DNA from: Ferrovibrio terrae_A
GTDB lineage: Bacteria > Pseudomonadota > Alphaproteobacteria > Ferrovibrionales > Ferrovibrionaceae
DNA: 64,000 nucleotides
Direction of reading: 5' to 3'
NCBI RefSeq assembly: GCF_943372915.1
Contig: NZ_CALSAN010000008.1
Location: forward strand, 95,138 to 159,137
Shown: positions 35,819-44,764 of the stretch, piece after piece
Layout of the letters: each line of letters starts with the position of its first letter
How positions within the stretch are numbered: position 1 is the stretch's first letter
Translations under genes and position numbers: made by a program
The notes under the pieces: model-generated
The model's input: only the letters and a program-made list of their open reading frames with translations
Told to the model about the DNA's origin: nothing
Databases searched by the model: none

Positions 35819-37744
35819 GTGCTCAACACTCTGCAAACCGAACGCGGCATTCGTATCGATGTTGACCGCAGCCGCGACCGTCTCCTCACCGATTTCGGCA
35901 AGGCCACCCTGGACGACCGCTACCTGCTGCCCGGCGAGTCCTACCAGGACCTGTTCGCCCGCGTTGCCGGCCATTATGCCGACGACACCGCCCATGCCCA
36001 GCGGATGTACAACTACATCAGCAAGCTCTGGTTCATGCCGGCGACGCCGGTGCTGTCGAACGGCGGCACCAACCGCGGCCTGCCGATCAGCTGCTTCCTG
36101 AACGAAGCCAATGACAGCCTGGATGGCATCCTTGGCCTGTGGAACGAGAATGTCTGGCTGGCGGCCCGCGGCGGCGGCATCGGCAGCTACTGGGGCAACC
36201 TGCGCTCGATCGGCGAAAAAGTCGGTCAGAACGGCAAGACCTCGGGCATCATCCCCTTCATCCGCGTGATGGACAGCCTGACGCTGGCGATCAGCCAGGG
36301 CTCGCTGCGCCGTGGTTCGGCCGCCTGCTACCTGCCGGTCGACCATCCGGAAATCGAGGAATTCATCGAGATCCGCCGCCCGACCGGCGGCGATCCGAAC
36401 CGCAAGGCGCTGAACCTGCATAACGGCATCCTGATCTCGGACGCCTTCATGCGCGCCGTGGAGGCCGACGAGCAGTGGGCCCTGCTCAGCCCGCATGACC
36501 AGACCGTGCAGCGCACCGTCTCGGCCCGCGCGCTGTGGATCCGCATCCTCACCGCCCGCATCGAGACCGGCGAGCCCTACCTGGTCTATATCGACCATGT
36601 GAACCGCGCCCTGCCGGAGCAGCACAAGCTGGCCGGCCTGCGGGTCAAGACCTCGAACCTGTGCAGCGAGATCACGCTGCCGACCGGCATCGACCATCAT
36701 GGCCAGCAGCGCACGGCCGTGTGCTGCCTGTCGTCGCTGAACCTGGAATACTTCCATGAGTGGAAGGAACACCCGGTGTTCATCGAGGATTGCCTGCGCT
36801 TCCTCGACAACGTGCTGAGCGACTTCATCGCCAATGCGCCCGACAGCATGAGCAAGGCGCGCTATGCCGCCGAGCGCGAGCGTTCGGTCGGCCTCGGCGT
36901 GATGGGCTTCCACTCCTTCCTGCAGGCCAATGGCGTGCCGTGGGAGAGCGTGATGGCCAAGGTGTGGAACCGCACCATCTTCAAGCATGTGAAGGACCAG
37001 TCCGACGCCGCCTCGCGCAAGCTGGCGGAAGAGCGCGGCGCCTGCCTCGATGCCGCCGAATACGGCATCATGGAGCGCTTCTCGCACAAGATCGCGATTG
37101 CACCAACCGCCTCGATCTCGATCATTGCCGGCGGCGCCTCGCCCGGCATCGAGCCGAACGTGGCCAATGCCTTCACGCACAAGACGCTGTCGGGCTCCTT
37201 CTCGGTGCGCAACCGCTATCTTGAGAAGACGCTAGAGCAGTATGAGAAGAACGACGACGACACCTGGTCGTCGATCACCACCAATGGCGGCTCGGTGCAG
37301 CATCTCGACTTCCTGAATGAAGATGAGAAGGCCGTGTTCCGCACCGCGTTTGAGATCGACCAGCGCTGGCTGATCGACCTTGCGGCCGACCGCACGCCCT
37401 ATATCTGCCAGGCGCAGAGCCTGAACATCTTCCTGCCGGCCAATGTGCATAAGCGCGATCTGCACCAGATCCACTTCCAGGCCTGGAAGAAGGGCGTGAA
37501 GAGCCTCTACTACTGCCGCTCGCTGTCGATCCAGCGTGCCGAAACAGTGTCGGGCCAGTCGGCCATCGAGAAGACCAACGTGGTGACCATCCCGCTGGTC
37601 GGCAAGATCAACGACGGCGAACGCCCCATGGGTGTGCCCGGGGGCATGCCGGAGCTGGAACCGGAACTGCCGCTCGCCGCCATGGCGGCGGCTGGCGGCC
37701 CGCGCGAAGCGGTCGATTACGATGAGTGCCTGTCCTGCCAGTAA
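35819..37744 (+). CDS. nrdA: Class I ribonucleotide reductase, alpha subunit
   Basis: This catalytic subunit reduces ribonucleoside diphosphates to deoxyribonucleotides. It has 641 residues from the GTG at 35819, with AGGGG nine bases upstream. 'MPATPVLSNGG' and 'NLCSEITLPT' contain the active-site cysteine pair region, and the shuttle cysteines are in the terminal ECLSCQ. The N-terminus starts directly in the catalytic barrel; no ATP-cone is present, so dATP feedback at an activity site is probably missing or different. nrdB is not adjacent but lies at 51931. The open frame upstream of 35819 has no homology and overlaps the leader. Confidence 0.93.
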   Translation: MLNTLQTERGIRIDVDRSRDRLLTDFGKATLDDRYLLPGESYQDLFARVAGHYADDTAHAQRMYNYISKLWFMPATPVLSNGGTNRGLPISCFLNEANDSLDGILGLWNENVWLAARGGGIGSYWGNLRSIGEKVGQNGKTSGIIPFIRVMDSLTLAISQGSLRRGSAACYLPVDHPEIEEFIEIRRPTGGDPNRKALNLHNGILISDAFMRAVEADEQWALLSPHDQTVQRTVSARALWIRILTARIETGEPYLVYIDHVNRALPEQHKLAGLRVKTSNLCSEITLPTGIDHHGQQRTAVCCLSSLNLEYFHEWKEHPVFIEDCLRFLDNVLSDFIANAPDSMSKARYAAERERSVGLGVMGFHSFLQANGVPWESVMAKVWNRTIFKHVKDQSDAASRKLAEERGACLDAAEYGIMERFSHKIAIAPTASISIIAGGASPGIEPNVANAFTHKTLSGSFSVRNRYLEKTLEQYEKNDDDTWSSITTNGGSVQHLDFLNEDEKAVFRTAFEIDQRWLIDLAADRTPYICQAQSLNIFLPANVHKRDLHQIHFQAWKKGVKSLYYCRSLSIQRAETVSGQSAIEKTNVVTIPLVGKINDGERPMGVPGGMPELEPELPLAAMAAAGGPREAVDYDECLSCQ

Positions 37745-37773
37745 GCGTTGGCAGAAACCCTCGATAAAGATTG

Positions 37774-37803
37774 CGGCCCGGGAGCGATACCCCGGGCCGT
37801 TTT
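37774..37803 (+). terminator. Intrinsic terminator of nrdA
   Basis: A perfect 9-bp stem, CGGCCCGGG (37774-37782) with CCCGGGCCG (37791-37799), is followed by TTTTC and lies 30 nt after the nrdA stop. Confidence 0.85.
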
Positions 37804-37889
37804 CATTTCAGCCTGACCGGGTCAGGCCAAATACAGATCTGTTTTAATCGCTGGGGTCGCGGCCGGTGCCGCGCCGGTCTACACACGGA

Positions 37890-38279
37890 TCATACAGCGT
37901 CGGGTGCCCCGATCTGCCAGATCTCGATGGCGGCAACCACCACCACGCCCGCGCCCAGCCCGATATGGGCAATCAGCGCCATGTCATAGCTGGTGAATCC
38001 GATCAGCCAGGGCGACAGCACAGCCCACAGGCCAAGCAGGCCATTGATATAGGCTTCCCAGCGGTCAAGCAGCGTCAGCGCGAGGGCCGACAGCGCAAAG
38101 ATCAGACCGCCGATGATGACGGCATTGAGCGTCGCCGCATCCAGGCCGGTGAACTGCAACAGCCATGGCGATACCGCCAGCAGCAGCCCCAGTATCATGT
38201 TGGTCCAGTCCTGCCAGCGGCGCGTTTTCGCCCTGGGTTCCGGATGTCCGGATGGGTGGTGATGCGTGGCATGGGCCAT
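37890..38279 (-). CDS. SPW repeat membrane protein
   Basis: This is a 129-residue membrane protein with four predicted helices and two SPW repeats, 'AVSPWLLQFTG' and 'VLSPWLIGFTS', about 55 residues apart. The His-rich N-terminus ('MAHATHHHPSGHPEP') is cytoplasmic. The start at 38279 follows an excellent GGAGGAGGA site. SPW proteins have no established biochemical role. It is a single gene, convergent to nrdA. Confidence 0.85.
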   Translation of the reverse strand: MAHATHHHPSGHPEPRAKTRRWQDWTNMILGLLLAVSPWLLQFTGLDAATLNAVIIGGLIFALSALALTLLDRWEAYINGLLGLWAVLSPWLIGFTSYDMALIAHIGLGAGVVVVAAIEIWQIGAPDAV

Positions 38280-38465
38280 GACGTTCCTCCTCCGGGATGG
38301 TCGGCTTACGCCGGTGATCCCGCTGAAAAGGCCGTGCGGCGGCTGCTTCCCCCGTGCATCGCGCACGGCTCTTCGAATCACATAGGGCTCCAAAGCACGG
38401 CCGGCCAGCAGGCTGGGCCTGCAGTGTGGCTTTTTTAAGCCGTCAGGTTGCCGTGGGAATCCGGC

Positions 38466-39437
38466 TTAAAACCCTGGAATCGCCGCCTGCTCCACCTGCG
38501 GCAGCACGTCGAAGGGCAGCATGGCATGCACGCCCTTGTTGCCATCCACCAGCTGGGTGATGTGCAGGTCGCAGGCCAGGCTGCAGAGCGCATAGGCGTC
38601 ATTCGCCGCCAGGCCGGCCACGGCGCCCAGCAGGTCGATCATGTCTTCCAGCGCCCGCGTCGCGGCATCGTCCAGATCGGGATCGAAGGCCATGGTGATC
38701 AGATGCGTCGGCGTCACCGCGCGCGGTCGCGGCAGGCTGCGGCCTTTGTGGAGCACAAAGGTGAAGTCGCCTTCCAGCGCCGTTTCCAGCGCGGTGAGAT
38801 TGACCTCGCCATCGCCCTGGCAGGCATGGCCGTCGCCGGTGGAGAACAGCGCGCCGGGCACGAAGACCGGCAGGAACAGTTTTGTGCCGGCGATCAGTTC
38901 GCGATTGTCGATATTGCCGCCATATTCGCGCGGCTCGATGGTGGAAACCCGGCCATAGGACGGCCGAGGCGACACGCCCATGACACCGAAGAACGGCCGC
39001 AGCGGCACCACCGAGCCCCAGGGGCACGTCGCCGTCATCGCATTGCGGTTGATCGGAATCTGCAGCAGCCGGCCGTCGGGAAAGCGATGTGGCAGGCTGC
39101 CACGCAGCGGCCGGTTGGCGTTCCAGCCCCAGTCCTGGATCAGCCGCACATCCTCGATCCGCACCTCCAGCACATCGCCCGGCATCGCGCCTTCGATGGC
39201 CACCGGCCCGGTCAGGATATGACCGGGCAGCACGGGCTTGAGGGTTTCGACGATGGTGCGATGCTCGGGCAGCACGGCCAGGCCCGCACTGGCGGGCGGA
39301 ATCACATCGGCACCGCCCGAGACGGTGCGGATGGTGACACTGGCGCCCGAGGCCACGGTCAGTACTGGCTGCAGGGTCGCATCAAAGAAGCCCCAATGTA
39401 CGGTATCGGGGGTCGGTTCAAGCCGGTGATCGGTCAT
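38466..39437 (-). CDS. Acetamidase/formamidase family protein
   Basis: This 323-residue enzyme of the FmdA/AmdA family hydrolyses formamide or acetamide-like small amides to ammonia and a carboxylate. Family stretches include 'EGAMPGDVLEVRIEDVRL', 'RPFFGVMGVSP', 'GNIDNRELIAGTKLFLPV' and 'GDGHACQGDGEVN'. The length fits the shorter branch of the family. It sits 75 bp downstream of the amidohydrolase gene on the same strand, and probably completes breakdown of a nitrogen compound imported by the adjacent ABC transporter. Confidence 0.9.
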   Translation of the reverse strand: MTDHRLEPTPDTVHWGFFDATLQPVLTVASGASVTIRTVSGGADVIPPASAGLAVLPEHRTIVETLKPVLPGHILTGPVAIEGAMPGDVLEVRIEDVRLIQDWGWNANRPLRGSLPHRFPDGRLLQIPINRNAMTATCPWGSVVPLRPFFGVMGVSPRPSYGRVSTIEPREYGGNIDNRELIAGTKLFLPVFVPGALFSTGDGHACQGDGEVNLTALETALEGDFTFVLHKGRSLPRPRAVTPTHLITMAFDPDLDDAATRALEDMIDLLGAVAGLAANDAYALCSLACDLHITQLVDGNKGVHAMLPFDVLPQVEQAAIPGF

Positions 39438-39512
39438 GCTGCGGGTCTGCCGTCTGGGTTTAGGGCTGACCGCAGCCTAACCGATCACCGATCCGGCTGC
39501 CTACTGGCGATC

Positions 39513-41069
39513 TCAGTGATGCTTGTGCTTGTGTTTGTGGTCATGGCTGTGGCTGCCGAGCGGCGCGCCATAGCGGTGGATATGCAGCGGCTCCTTGCAC
39601 AGGCCGCTGCAATAGCTGGCAACGGTCTTTTCCAGCTTGTCGTACAGCACGCGGTTGGGCTTGTTGATCGCCTCCAGCCGGGCGCGCGCGGTTTCGGCCT
39701 GCTTGGCCAGCTTGGCCAGATCGACATTCACGAGCTTGCGATTCTCCACCACCATCTTGCCGCCGACCATCACGGCATCGACCGATGTGCCGTCCTCGGT
39801 ATGCACCAGCTGGTTGACCGGATCGTTGAACGGAATCCAGTTGATGCTGTCGAGGTCGAGGAAAACGATATCGGCCTTGTAGCCCTTCTCGATCTGCCCC
39901 AGCTTGCCCTCGAAGCCCAGTGCCTTGGCACTGCCGACCGTTGCGGCCTCCAGGATCTGGTCGGTGGTGAGCCAGTCGGCGATATCGGGGCCGCGCACCT
40001 TCGACACCATCGAGGCCAGCCGCATCGATTCATACATATTCTGGTTATCCGAACAGTTGGCGCCATCGGTACCGATACCCAGATTGACCTTGCGGCGCAG
40101 CATGCCGATCACATCGGCCAGGCCGCTGCCCAGCCGCATGTTGCTGCCGGGATTGTGCGCCACCGAGGCGCCCTTGTCGCCCAGCCGTTTCATGTCGTCA
40201 TCATCCAGCCAGACGCCATGGGCCACGGTGAAATTCGGGCCGACCGCGCCCATGTCATCCATATGGCTGGTCAGCGATTTGCCATAGCGCTTGTAGCCGG
40301 CGATGACCTGCAGCTTGGATTCCGAAACATGGCTGTGCATGGCGACATCGAAATCGCGGGCGATCCGCACGCAATCGGCGATGAAATCATCCGAGCAGTG
40401 ATGCGGAATCGTGGGCGCAACCGCGGGCCGGATCAAGTCATGGTCGTAATTCCAGGCCTTCAGCGCCTTGCGGATGGCCTTCACGCTGGTCTTGTAGGGC
40501 GCGAGCCGCAGCCGTTCGACATCCTTCTGCAGGCCAGGCGTCAGCCGCTCCATCAGGCCCGGCACTGCCTCGAAGAAAGTACGATCGGCCACCATCGGGG
40601 CGACCACGGCGCGCATGCCGGCATCGGCATAGGCCTGGGCGCAGGCCTGCAGACCGTCCACCGACGGCATGGGGAATTCGACGGTCAGATCGTAAACCGC
40701 CGTGCAGCCTTTCAGCAGGCCTTCGGCCGCGCCGATCAGCGTGGTGAGATATTTATCGTCCAGCGTGCGGTTGCCGCTGATCGCCGGTCCGGCAGTGAGC
40801 AGCAGTTCCAGGGTCCAGCGGTCGCCCATGCCCTTGGCGAGATTGCCATGGCCATGGGTATGCGCGTTGATCAGGCCGGGATGCAGCAGGCGACGCCGCG
40901 CATCGATCACGATGGCATCGGCCGGCGCCGCCATGCCGGGCTTGCCGATCTCAACAATGGTGTCGCCGGCGATCAGGATATCGGCCGCATCGGCGCGATG
41001 CTTGGCGATATTGACGATTTTGCCGCCCCGGATGATCGTCTTGCGCTTGGCCATGCCGACTTTCCTCAC
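39513..41069 (-). CDS. Amidohydrolase family protein with His-rich C-terminal tail
   Basis: This 518-residue metal-dependent hydrolase belongs to the TrzN/AtzA/SsnA-type amidohydrolases. The metal site shows 'GLINAHTHGHGN', 'AMHSHVSESKLQ', 'VAHGVWLDDDDMKRL' and the catalytic Asp in 'LGIGTDGANCSDN'. The last 12 residues are extremely His-rich (HSHDHKHKHKHH), which is unusual for the family and suggests metal storage or delivery. The start overlaps the permease stop by 4 bp. A deaminase or dechlorinase-type ring substrate is possible; the substrate is not determined. Confidence 0.88.
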   Translation of the reverse strand: MRKVGMAKRKTIIRGGKIVNIAKHRADAADILIAGDTIVEIGKPGMAAPADAIVIDARRRLLHPGLINAHTHGHGNLAKGMGDRWTLELLLTAGPAISGNRTLDDKYLTTLIGAAEGLLKGCTAVYDLTVEFPMPSVDGLQACAQAYADAGMRAVVAPMVADRTFFEAVPGLMERLTPGLQKDVERLRLAPYKTSVKAIRKALKAWNYDHDLIRPAVAPTIPHHCSDDFIADCVRIARDFDVAMHSHVSESKLQVIAGYKRYGKSLTSHMDDMGAVGPNFTVAHGVWLDDDDMKRLGDKGASVAHNPGSNMRLGSGLADVIGMLRRKVNLGIGTDGANCSDNQNMYESMRLASMVSKVRGPDIADWLTTDQILEAATVGSAKALGFEGKLGQIEKGYKADIVFLDLDSINWIPFNDPVNQLVHTEDGTSVDAVMVGGKMVVENRKLVNVDLAKLAKQAETARARLEAINKPNRVLYDKLEKTVASYCSGLCKEPLHIHRYGAPLGSHSHDHKHKHKHH

Positions 41070-41887
41070 TGTTTTCCGTTATCGTTCGACCAGGGCACCA
41101 GAATGCGTTCGATGGCGACGACAATCTGGAACAATACGATGCCCATGAAAGACAGCAGGATAAGCGCGCCCCAGGCCAGTGGCACCTTGAAAAATGCCGT
41201 CGCGCTGACGATCAGATAGCCCAGGCCACGATCCGCATTGACGAATTCGGCCACCACGGCGCCCACCACCGCCAGGGCAATCGCCGCCTTCAGCCCGCTG
41301 AACACGATCGGCATGGCAAAGGGCAGCCGGATGCGCACCAGCTCCTGCCACCGGCTGGCCTTGCAAGCTCGCCCCAACTCCAGCAACTCTGGCGGTACCG
41401 CCAGCAGGCCGGCGGCACAGGACAGCACCAGCGGAAAGAATGCGACCAGGAAAGTGATGACGATGCGCGGCAGTTCGTTGGCGCCGAGCACCACCACGAG
41501 GATCGGCGCCAGCGCCACCTTCGGGATCGACTGGGTCAGGATCAGGATGGGATAGATTGCATTGGCGATCATGCGTGAGGAGGTCAGTGCCACGGCCAGC
41601 GGCAGGCTGATGATCACCGACACCAGAAAGCCGACCATCACGGTGGTGAGGGTGGCGCCGGCATGGGTCAGCACCTGCATGCGCATGGCCCAGGTCTCAC
41701 CCCAGATGGCGCTGGGGCTGGGCAGCAGGAAAGCCGGCACGCCAAAGACCCGGCAGGCGATTTCCCAGGCCAGAACGAGCAGCGCCAGCACAACGAGCGG
41801 CAGCCAGAATTCCTGGGTCCGGCGCCACAGCGCGGCTTTCTTCCGGCGCGGTGCCGGCGTCGTCAGGATGATGGCGTCAGGCTGCAC
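41066..41887 (-). CDS. ABC transporter permease (SsuC/TauC family)
   Basis: This is a 273-residue inner-membrane permease with six predicted helices. The EAA-like loop 'ELGRACKASRWQELVRIRLP' is typical of the nitrate/sulfonate/taurine family. The N-terminus overlaps the ATPase stop by 11 bp. It forms the channel for the importer encoded at 41.1-43.7 kb. Confidence 0.92.
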   Translation of the reverse strand: MQPDAIILTTPAPRRKKAALWRRTQEFWLPLVVLALLVLAWEIACRVFGVPAFLLPSPSAIWGETWAMRMQVLTHAGATLTTVMVGFLVSVIISLPLAVALTSSRMIANAIYPILILTQSIPKVALAPILVVVLGANELPRIVITFLVAFFPLVLSCAAGLLAVPPELLELGRACKASRWQELVRIRLPFAMPIVFSGLKAAIALAVVGAVVAEFVNADRGLGYLIVSATAFFKVPLAWGALILLSFMGIVLFQIVVAIERILVPWSNDNGKQ

Positions 41888-42647
41888 GGGCGCCCCTCCG
41901 GCCGAAAATCAGTTCGCGGATGCGGCGGGCGCAGCCCTGGAATGCTTCGTTGCCCTCCTGGTCGAAGCTGCGCGGCCGCGACAGCGGCACATCGATGATC
42001 TCAACGATCTGGCCCGGGCGCGGCGACATCACCACCACGCGGTCGGCCAGTAGCACGGCCTCGGGAATCGAATGGGTCACGAAGACAATGGTCTTCGGCC
42101 GCTCGGTCCAGATGCGCAGCAGTTCGAGCGTCAGCTCTTCCCGCGTCAGGGCATCCAGCGCGCCGAAGGGTTCGTCCATCAGCAGCACGGAAGGGTCATG
42201 CAACAGCGCGCGGCAAATGGCAGCGCGCTGCTGCATACCGCCGGAGAGTTCGCGCGGGTATTTCTGCTCAAAACCGCCGAGGCCGACCATATCGAGCAAC
42301 TGGCTCGCCTTGACCTTGCTGTCGGGCTGTAGCTTGCCCATCAGGCTGAGCGGAAACAGCACATTGTCCTTGATCGTGGCCCAGGGCAGCAGGGTTGGCG
42401 CCTGGAACACGATGCCGGTGTCTTCGCGCGGCCCGGTGACGGTGGCGCCGTCGATGGTGATGGTGCCGCTGCTGAGCGGCAGCAGGCCGCCGATCAGGCG
42501 GAGCAAGGTGGATTTGCCGCAGCCCGAGGGACCGACCAGGGCGATGAACTCGCAGTCGCCGATGGTGAGCGAGGCATCCTTCAGCGCGACGATGTCTTCA
42601 CCGTCGCGCGTCAGGAACACCTTGGATGCGCGGTCAATCGTGATCAC
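41877..42647 (-). CDS. ABC transporter ATP-binding protein (SsuB/TauB family)
   Basis: This is a 256-residue ATPase with Walker A GPSGCGKST, Q-loop 'VFQAPTLLPWATI', signature LSGGMQQR, Walker B VLLMDEPFGALD and the switch H in FVTHSI. 'FQAPTLLPW' and 'ALTREELTLELLRIW' are typical of the SsuB/TauB subfamily. It lies between the binding protein and permease genes of one importer operon. Confidence 0.94.
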   Translation of the reverse strand: MITIDRASKVFLTRDGEDIVALKDASLTIGDCEFIALVGPSGCGKSTLLRLIGGLLPLSSGTITIDGATVTGPREDTGIVFQAPTLLPWATIKDNVLFPLSLMGKLQPDSKVKASQLLDMVGLGGFEQKYPRELSGGMQQRAAICRALLHDPSVLLMDEPFGALDALTREELTLELLRIWTERPKTIVFVTHSIPEAVLLADRVVVMSPRPGQIVEIIDVPLSRPRSFDQEGNEAFQGCARRIRELIFGRRGARAA

Positions 42648-42669
42648 GACCGGTCCCCCGCTGGATGCG

Positions 42670-43659
42670 TTACTTGGTCAGAAGGCTGGTATCTACCGCC
42701 TGGGCCGGATTCCACGACTTGTCCAGATTCTGCGACTCCGCCACCACCTGCCAGGTGAAGTTCAGGCGTTCGGCGGTTTCCTTGCCGTAGCCGGTGGCCT
42801 TGTTGTAATCGGTGAAGACGAACTTGGTGGTTGCCTTCACGCTGCCGATGCAGTCATCCAGCGCCACTTCCGGAACCTTCTCGACATGCGCCTTGCAAGC
42901 CTCTTCGGGATTCGCGTTGGCCCATTCATAGGCCTTGCGCGTCGCCAGCAGGAAGCGCTTGGTCAGGTCCGGCTTCTCAGCAATCATCTTGTCGGTTGCG
43001 ATCACGGTTGCCGCATAGATGGCAAAGCCGGTCTCCACGAACGGCAGCACGACAATCTCTTCCTTGGCCGCAACGGCTGCCTTGTTCTGATAATAGTGGT
43101 GGATCGAATAGAACGGCGCCGCATCAATATTCTTGGCGATCAGCTGCGCGGCCATCGCCGCGCCGTCCATGTTCACCCAGGTGATCTTGCTGGGATCGGC
43201 GCCGGCCAGTTCCGCCACCTTTGGGAAATACAGCTGATGCGAATTGCCGGGCGTGGTGCTGACCTTCTTGCCCTGGATCTGCTTGAAATTGGTGATCCCT
43301 GAGCTTTTCAGCACGAACAGCGAATGCGGCGAAAACTGGTAGTTGATGGCAATGGCCTTGACCGGAACATTCGCGCGCGCCCGCGCGGTGAGCACGGCGC
43401 CCAGATCGGCAATGCCGAAATCCGCGGCGCCGCCAGCCAGCTTGGTCACCGTATCGCCCGAGCCATAGCCGCGGGTGATGGTGACGTCGATGCCTTCGGC
43501 GGCGTAAATGCCCTTCTGCCAGCCGCCATAGAACATGGCGTGCTCGCCGGACGGAAGCCAATCTGTCTGGAAACGGACCTTGTCGGCTGCCGTGGCCGAA
43601 AACGGCAGCGCAATCAGCGCAGCCGCACAAAGCACCTTCTGCATCGTATGCGTGATCAT
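42670..43659 (-). CDS. ABC transporter substrate-binding protein (NMT1/THI5-like)
   Basis: This is a 329-residue periplasmic binding protein with a Sec signal (cleavage near SATAA-D). 'RFQTDWLPSGEHAMFYGGW' and 'KGIYAAEGIDVTI' match the NMT1/THI5 fold, which binds aromatic ring compounds such as pyrimidines, as well as sulfonates. It begins the operon with ATPase, permease, amidohydrolase and formamidase. Together they look like uptake and hydrolysis of a nitrogen heterocycle, although the ligand cannot be read from sequence. Confidence 0.9.
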   Translation of the reverse strand: MITHTMQKVLCAAALIALPFSATAADKVRFQTDWLPSGEHAMFYGGWQKGIYAAEGIDVTITRGYGSGDTVTKLAGGAADFGIADLGAVLTARARANVPVKAIAINYQFSPHSLFVLKSSGITNFKQIQGKKVSTTPGNSHQLYFPKVAELAGADPSKITWVNMDGAAMAAQLIAKNIDAAPFYSIHHYYQNKAAVAAKEEIVVLPFVETGFAIYAATVIATDKMIAEKPDLTKRFLLATRKAYEWANANPEEACKAHVEKVPEVALDDCIGSVKATTKFVFTDYNKATGYGKETAERLNFTWQVVAESQNLDKSWNPAQAVDTSLLTK

Positions 43660-43863
43660 TGTCGATTCCCCTTGGTTACCGATGTCGCCGTCGATGACTG
43701 CTTACGATCAGAGAGGACCGTGCAGGGATCGCCGGTTTCGGTATCAAGGTTGACCGAGCATGCGGGGGATGTCGTATGCCGATTTGCGCCTTGCCCTTAA
43801 TCTGCCGTTATGGGTGCGGGCGAAGCAGGTGGAATCTGCCCATCATCTTTGCAGAAAGCATGC

Positions 43864-43877
43864 AATCTGCACAGATT
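43864..43877. promoter_or_regulatory. AATCTG-CA-CAGATT inverted repeat upstream of the NMT1-type importer
   Basis: This 6-2-6 inverted repeat lies in the 238-bp gap between the PAS gene stop and the importer start, about 205 bp from the latter. Another AATCTGC copy occurs at about 43832. It is a candidate regulator site. Nothing else was recognised in the gap. Confidence 0.3.
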
Positions 43878-43897
43878 ACGTGCGCCGGTTCACGAGA

Positions 43898-44428
43898 TCA
43901 GCCGGCAGGTGCGCCCTTGTGGCCGCGGTAGCTGAAGAAGGACACGATCTGGTCGATGGTCTCGCCATCCTCAGCCAAAGGACAATGGATATATTCCAGT
44001 ACCGTCATCTTGAAGGTGAAGGGCATGGTCGGCGGTCCCTGCCGCAGATAGGCATGGCCGGTTTCAAGCACCTTTTGCCGCGTGTCGATGATGATGGAGG
44101 CGGCGGGCAATTCGGCGACGATCTCGTCGAGATAGCGATGGCCGATCGTGACCGGCGAGGCATCGATCACATCCTGCCCCACCACCTTCATCTTGAAACG
44201 GGTGCGGTCCACCTCGCGATGCACCGTGACCAGCACCACGCCAGACAGCAGCGAGGGAATTTCCATCGGATCGAAATTCTGCCGACGCGGCAGCCGGTTG
44301 GTCGGGTGGATCGACAGCATGTAGCGGATGAAATCGGCAAGCCGTGGCGATTGCACCTTGGACAGGCAGTCTCGTAACGCAGCGATATTGCGCTGGCACA
44401 GGTCCAGCGGCTTGAAGGCGGGTGTCAT
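43898..44428 (-). CDS. PAS domain-containing protein (PAS_5 type)
   Basis: This is a 176-residue cytoplasmic protein consisting of one PAS_5-like domain. The segment 'RLPRRQNFDPMEIPSLLSGV' begins the domain, and 'VGQDVIDASPVTIGHRYLDE' and 'MTVLEYIHCPLAEDGETIDQI' follow. It has no output domain, so it must act through a partner. Such stand-alone PAS proteins are common in Rhodospirillales-type genomes, as I recall. It may belong with the importer genes downstream. Confidence 0.82.
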   Translation of the reverse strand: MTPAFKPLDLCQRNIAALRDCLSKVQSPRLADFIRYMLSIHPTNRLPRRQNFDPMEIPSLLSGVVLVTVHREVDRTRFKMKVVGQDVIDASPVTIGHRYLDEIVAELPAASIIIDTRQKVLETGHAYLRQGPPTMPFTFKMTVLEYIHCPLAEDGETIDQIVSFFSYRGHKGAPAG

Positions 44429-44764
44429 GCTATCGGTTTAGCGGATCGCCGGCCCCGGCAAAGAGTTACATATTGATAATGCCGCCATCGACACCCGTGT
44501 CGCGAGGATCGGAAACCGCTGTCGTTACATAAACTTGCAGGTTACCCGGCCTGTCTTCTCCTGGCAGTCCAACCACACTCGCGGTGTTATCTCCCGTTCA
44601 GATGGCTGGCATCGGGTCAAACTATTTCAGCAATGCCGGGCCGCTCACTAGGCTGACGCACAGCCTCGACTCAGCCCGCATCACATTGCCTGCAATGAGA
44701 AAAATGCCGGTCCAGCGGAGCCGGTGCCGAGAGATCGATTCAGTTGCACAGACGGGCGTAGTCC
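44429..44764. other. 336-bp divergent intergenic region without a recognised gene
   Basis: This lies between the PAS gene and the CoA-transferase gene. TTACATA occurs twice (at about 44466 and 44525). I found no convincing promoter pair, terminator or RNA structure. Short open frames here lack ribosome sites. Confidence 0.5.

Noticed and set aside
35519..37180. Open frame of over 500 codons antisense to nrdA
   Set aside because: It is a mirror of GC-rich nrdA codons, runs through the NrdR boxes and leader, and its sequence has no recognisable domain.
38448..41219. Open frame of over 900 codons antisense to the formamidase and amidohydrolase genes
   Set aside because: It covers two well-supported genes in the opposite direction, has no ribosome site, and reads as low-complexity His/Arg/Gln-rich sequence.
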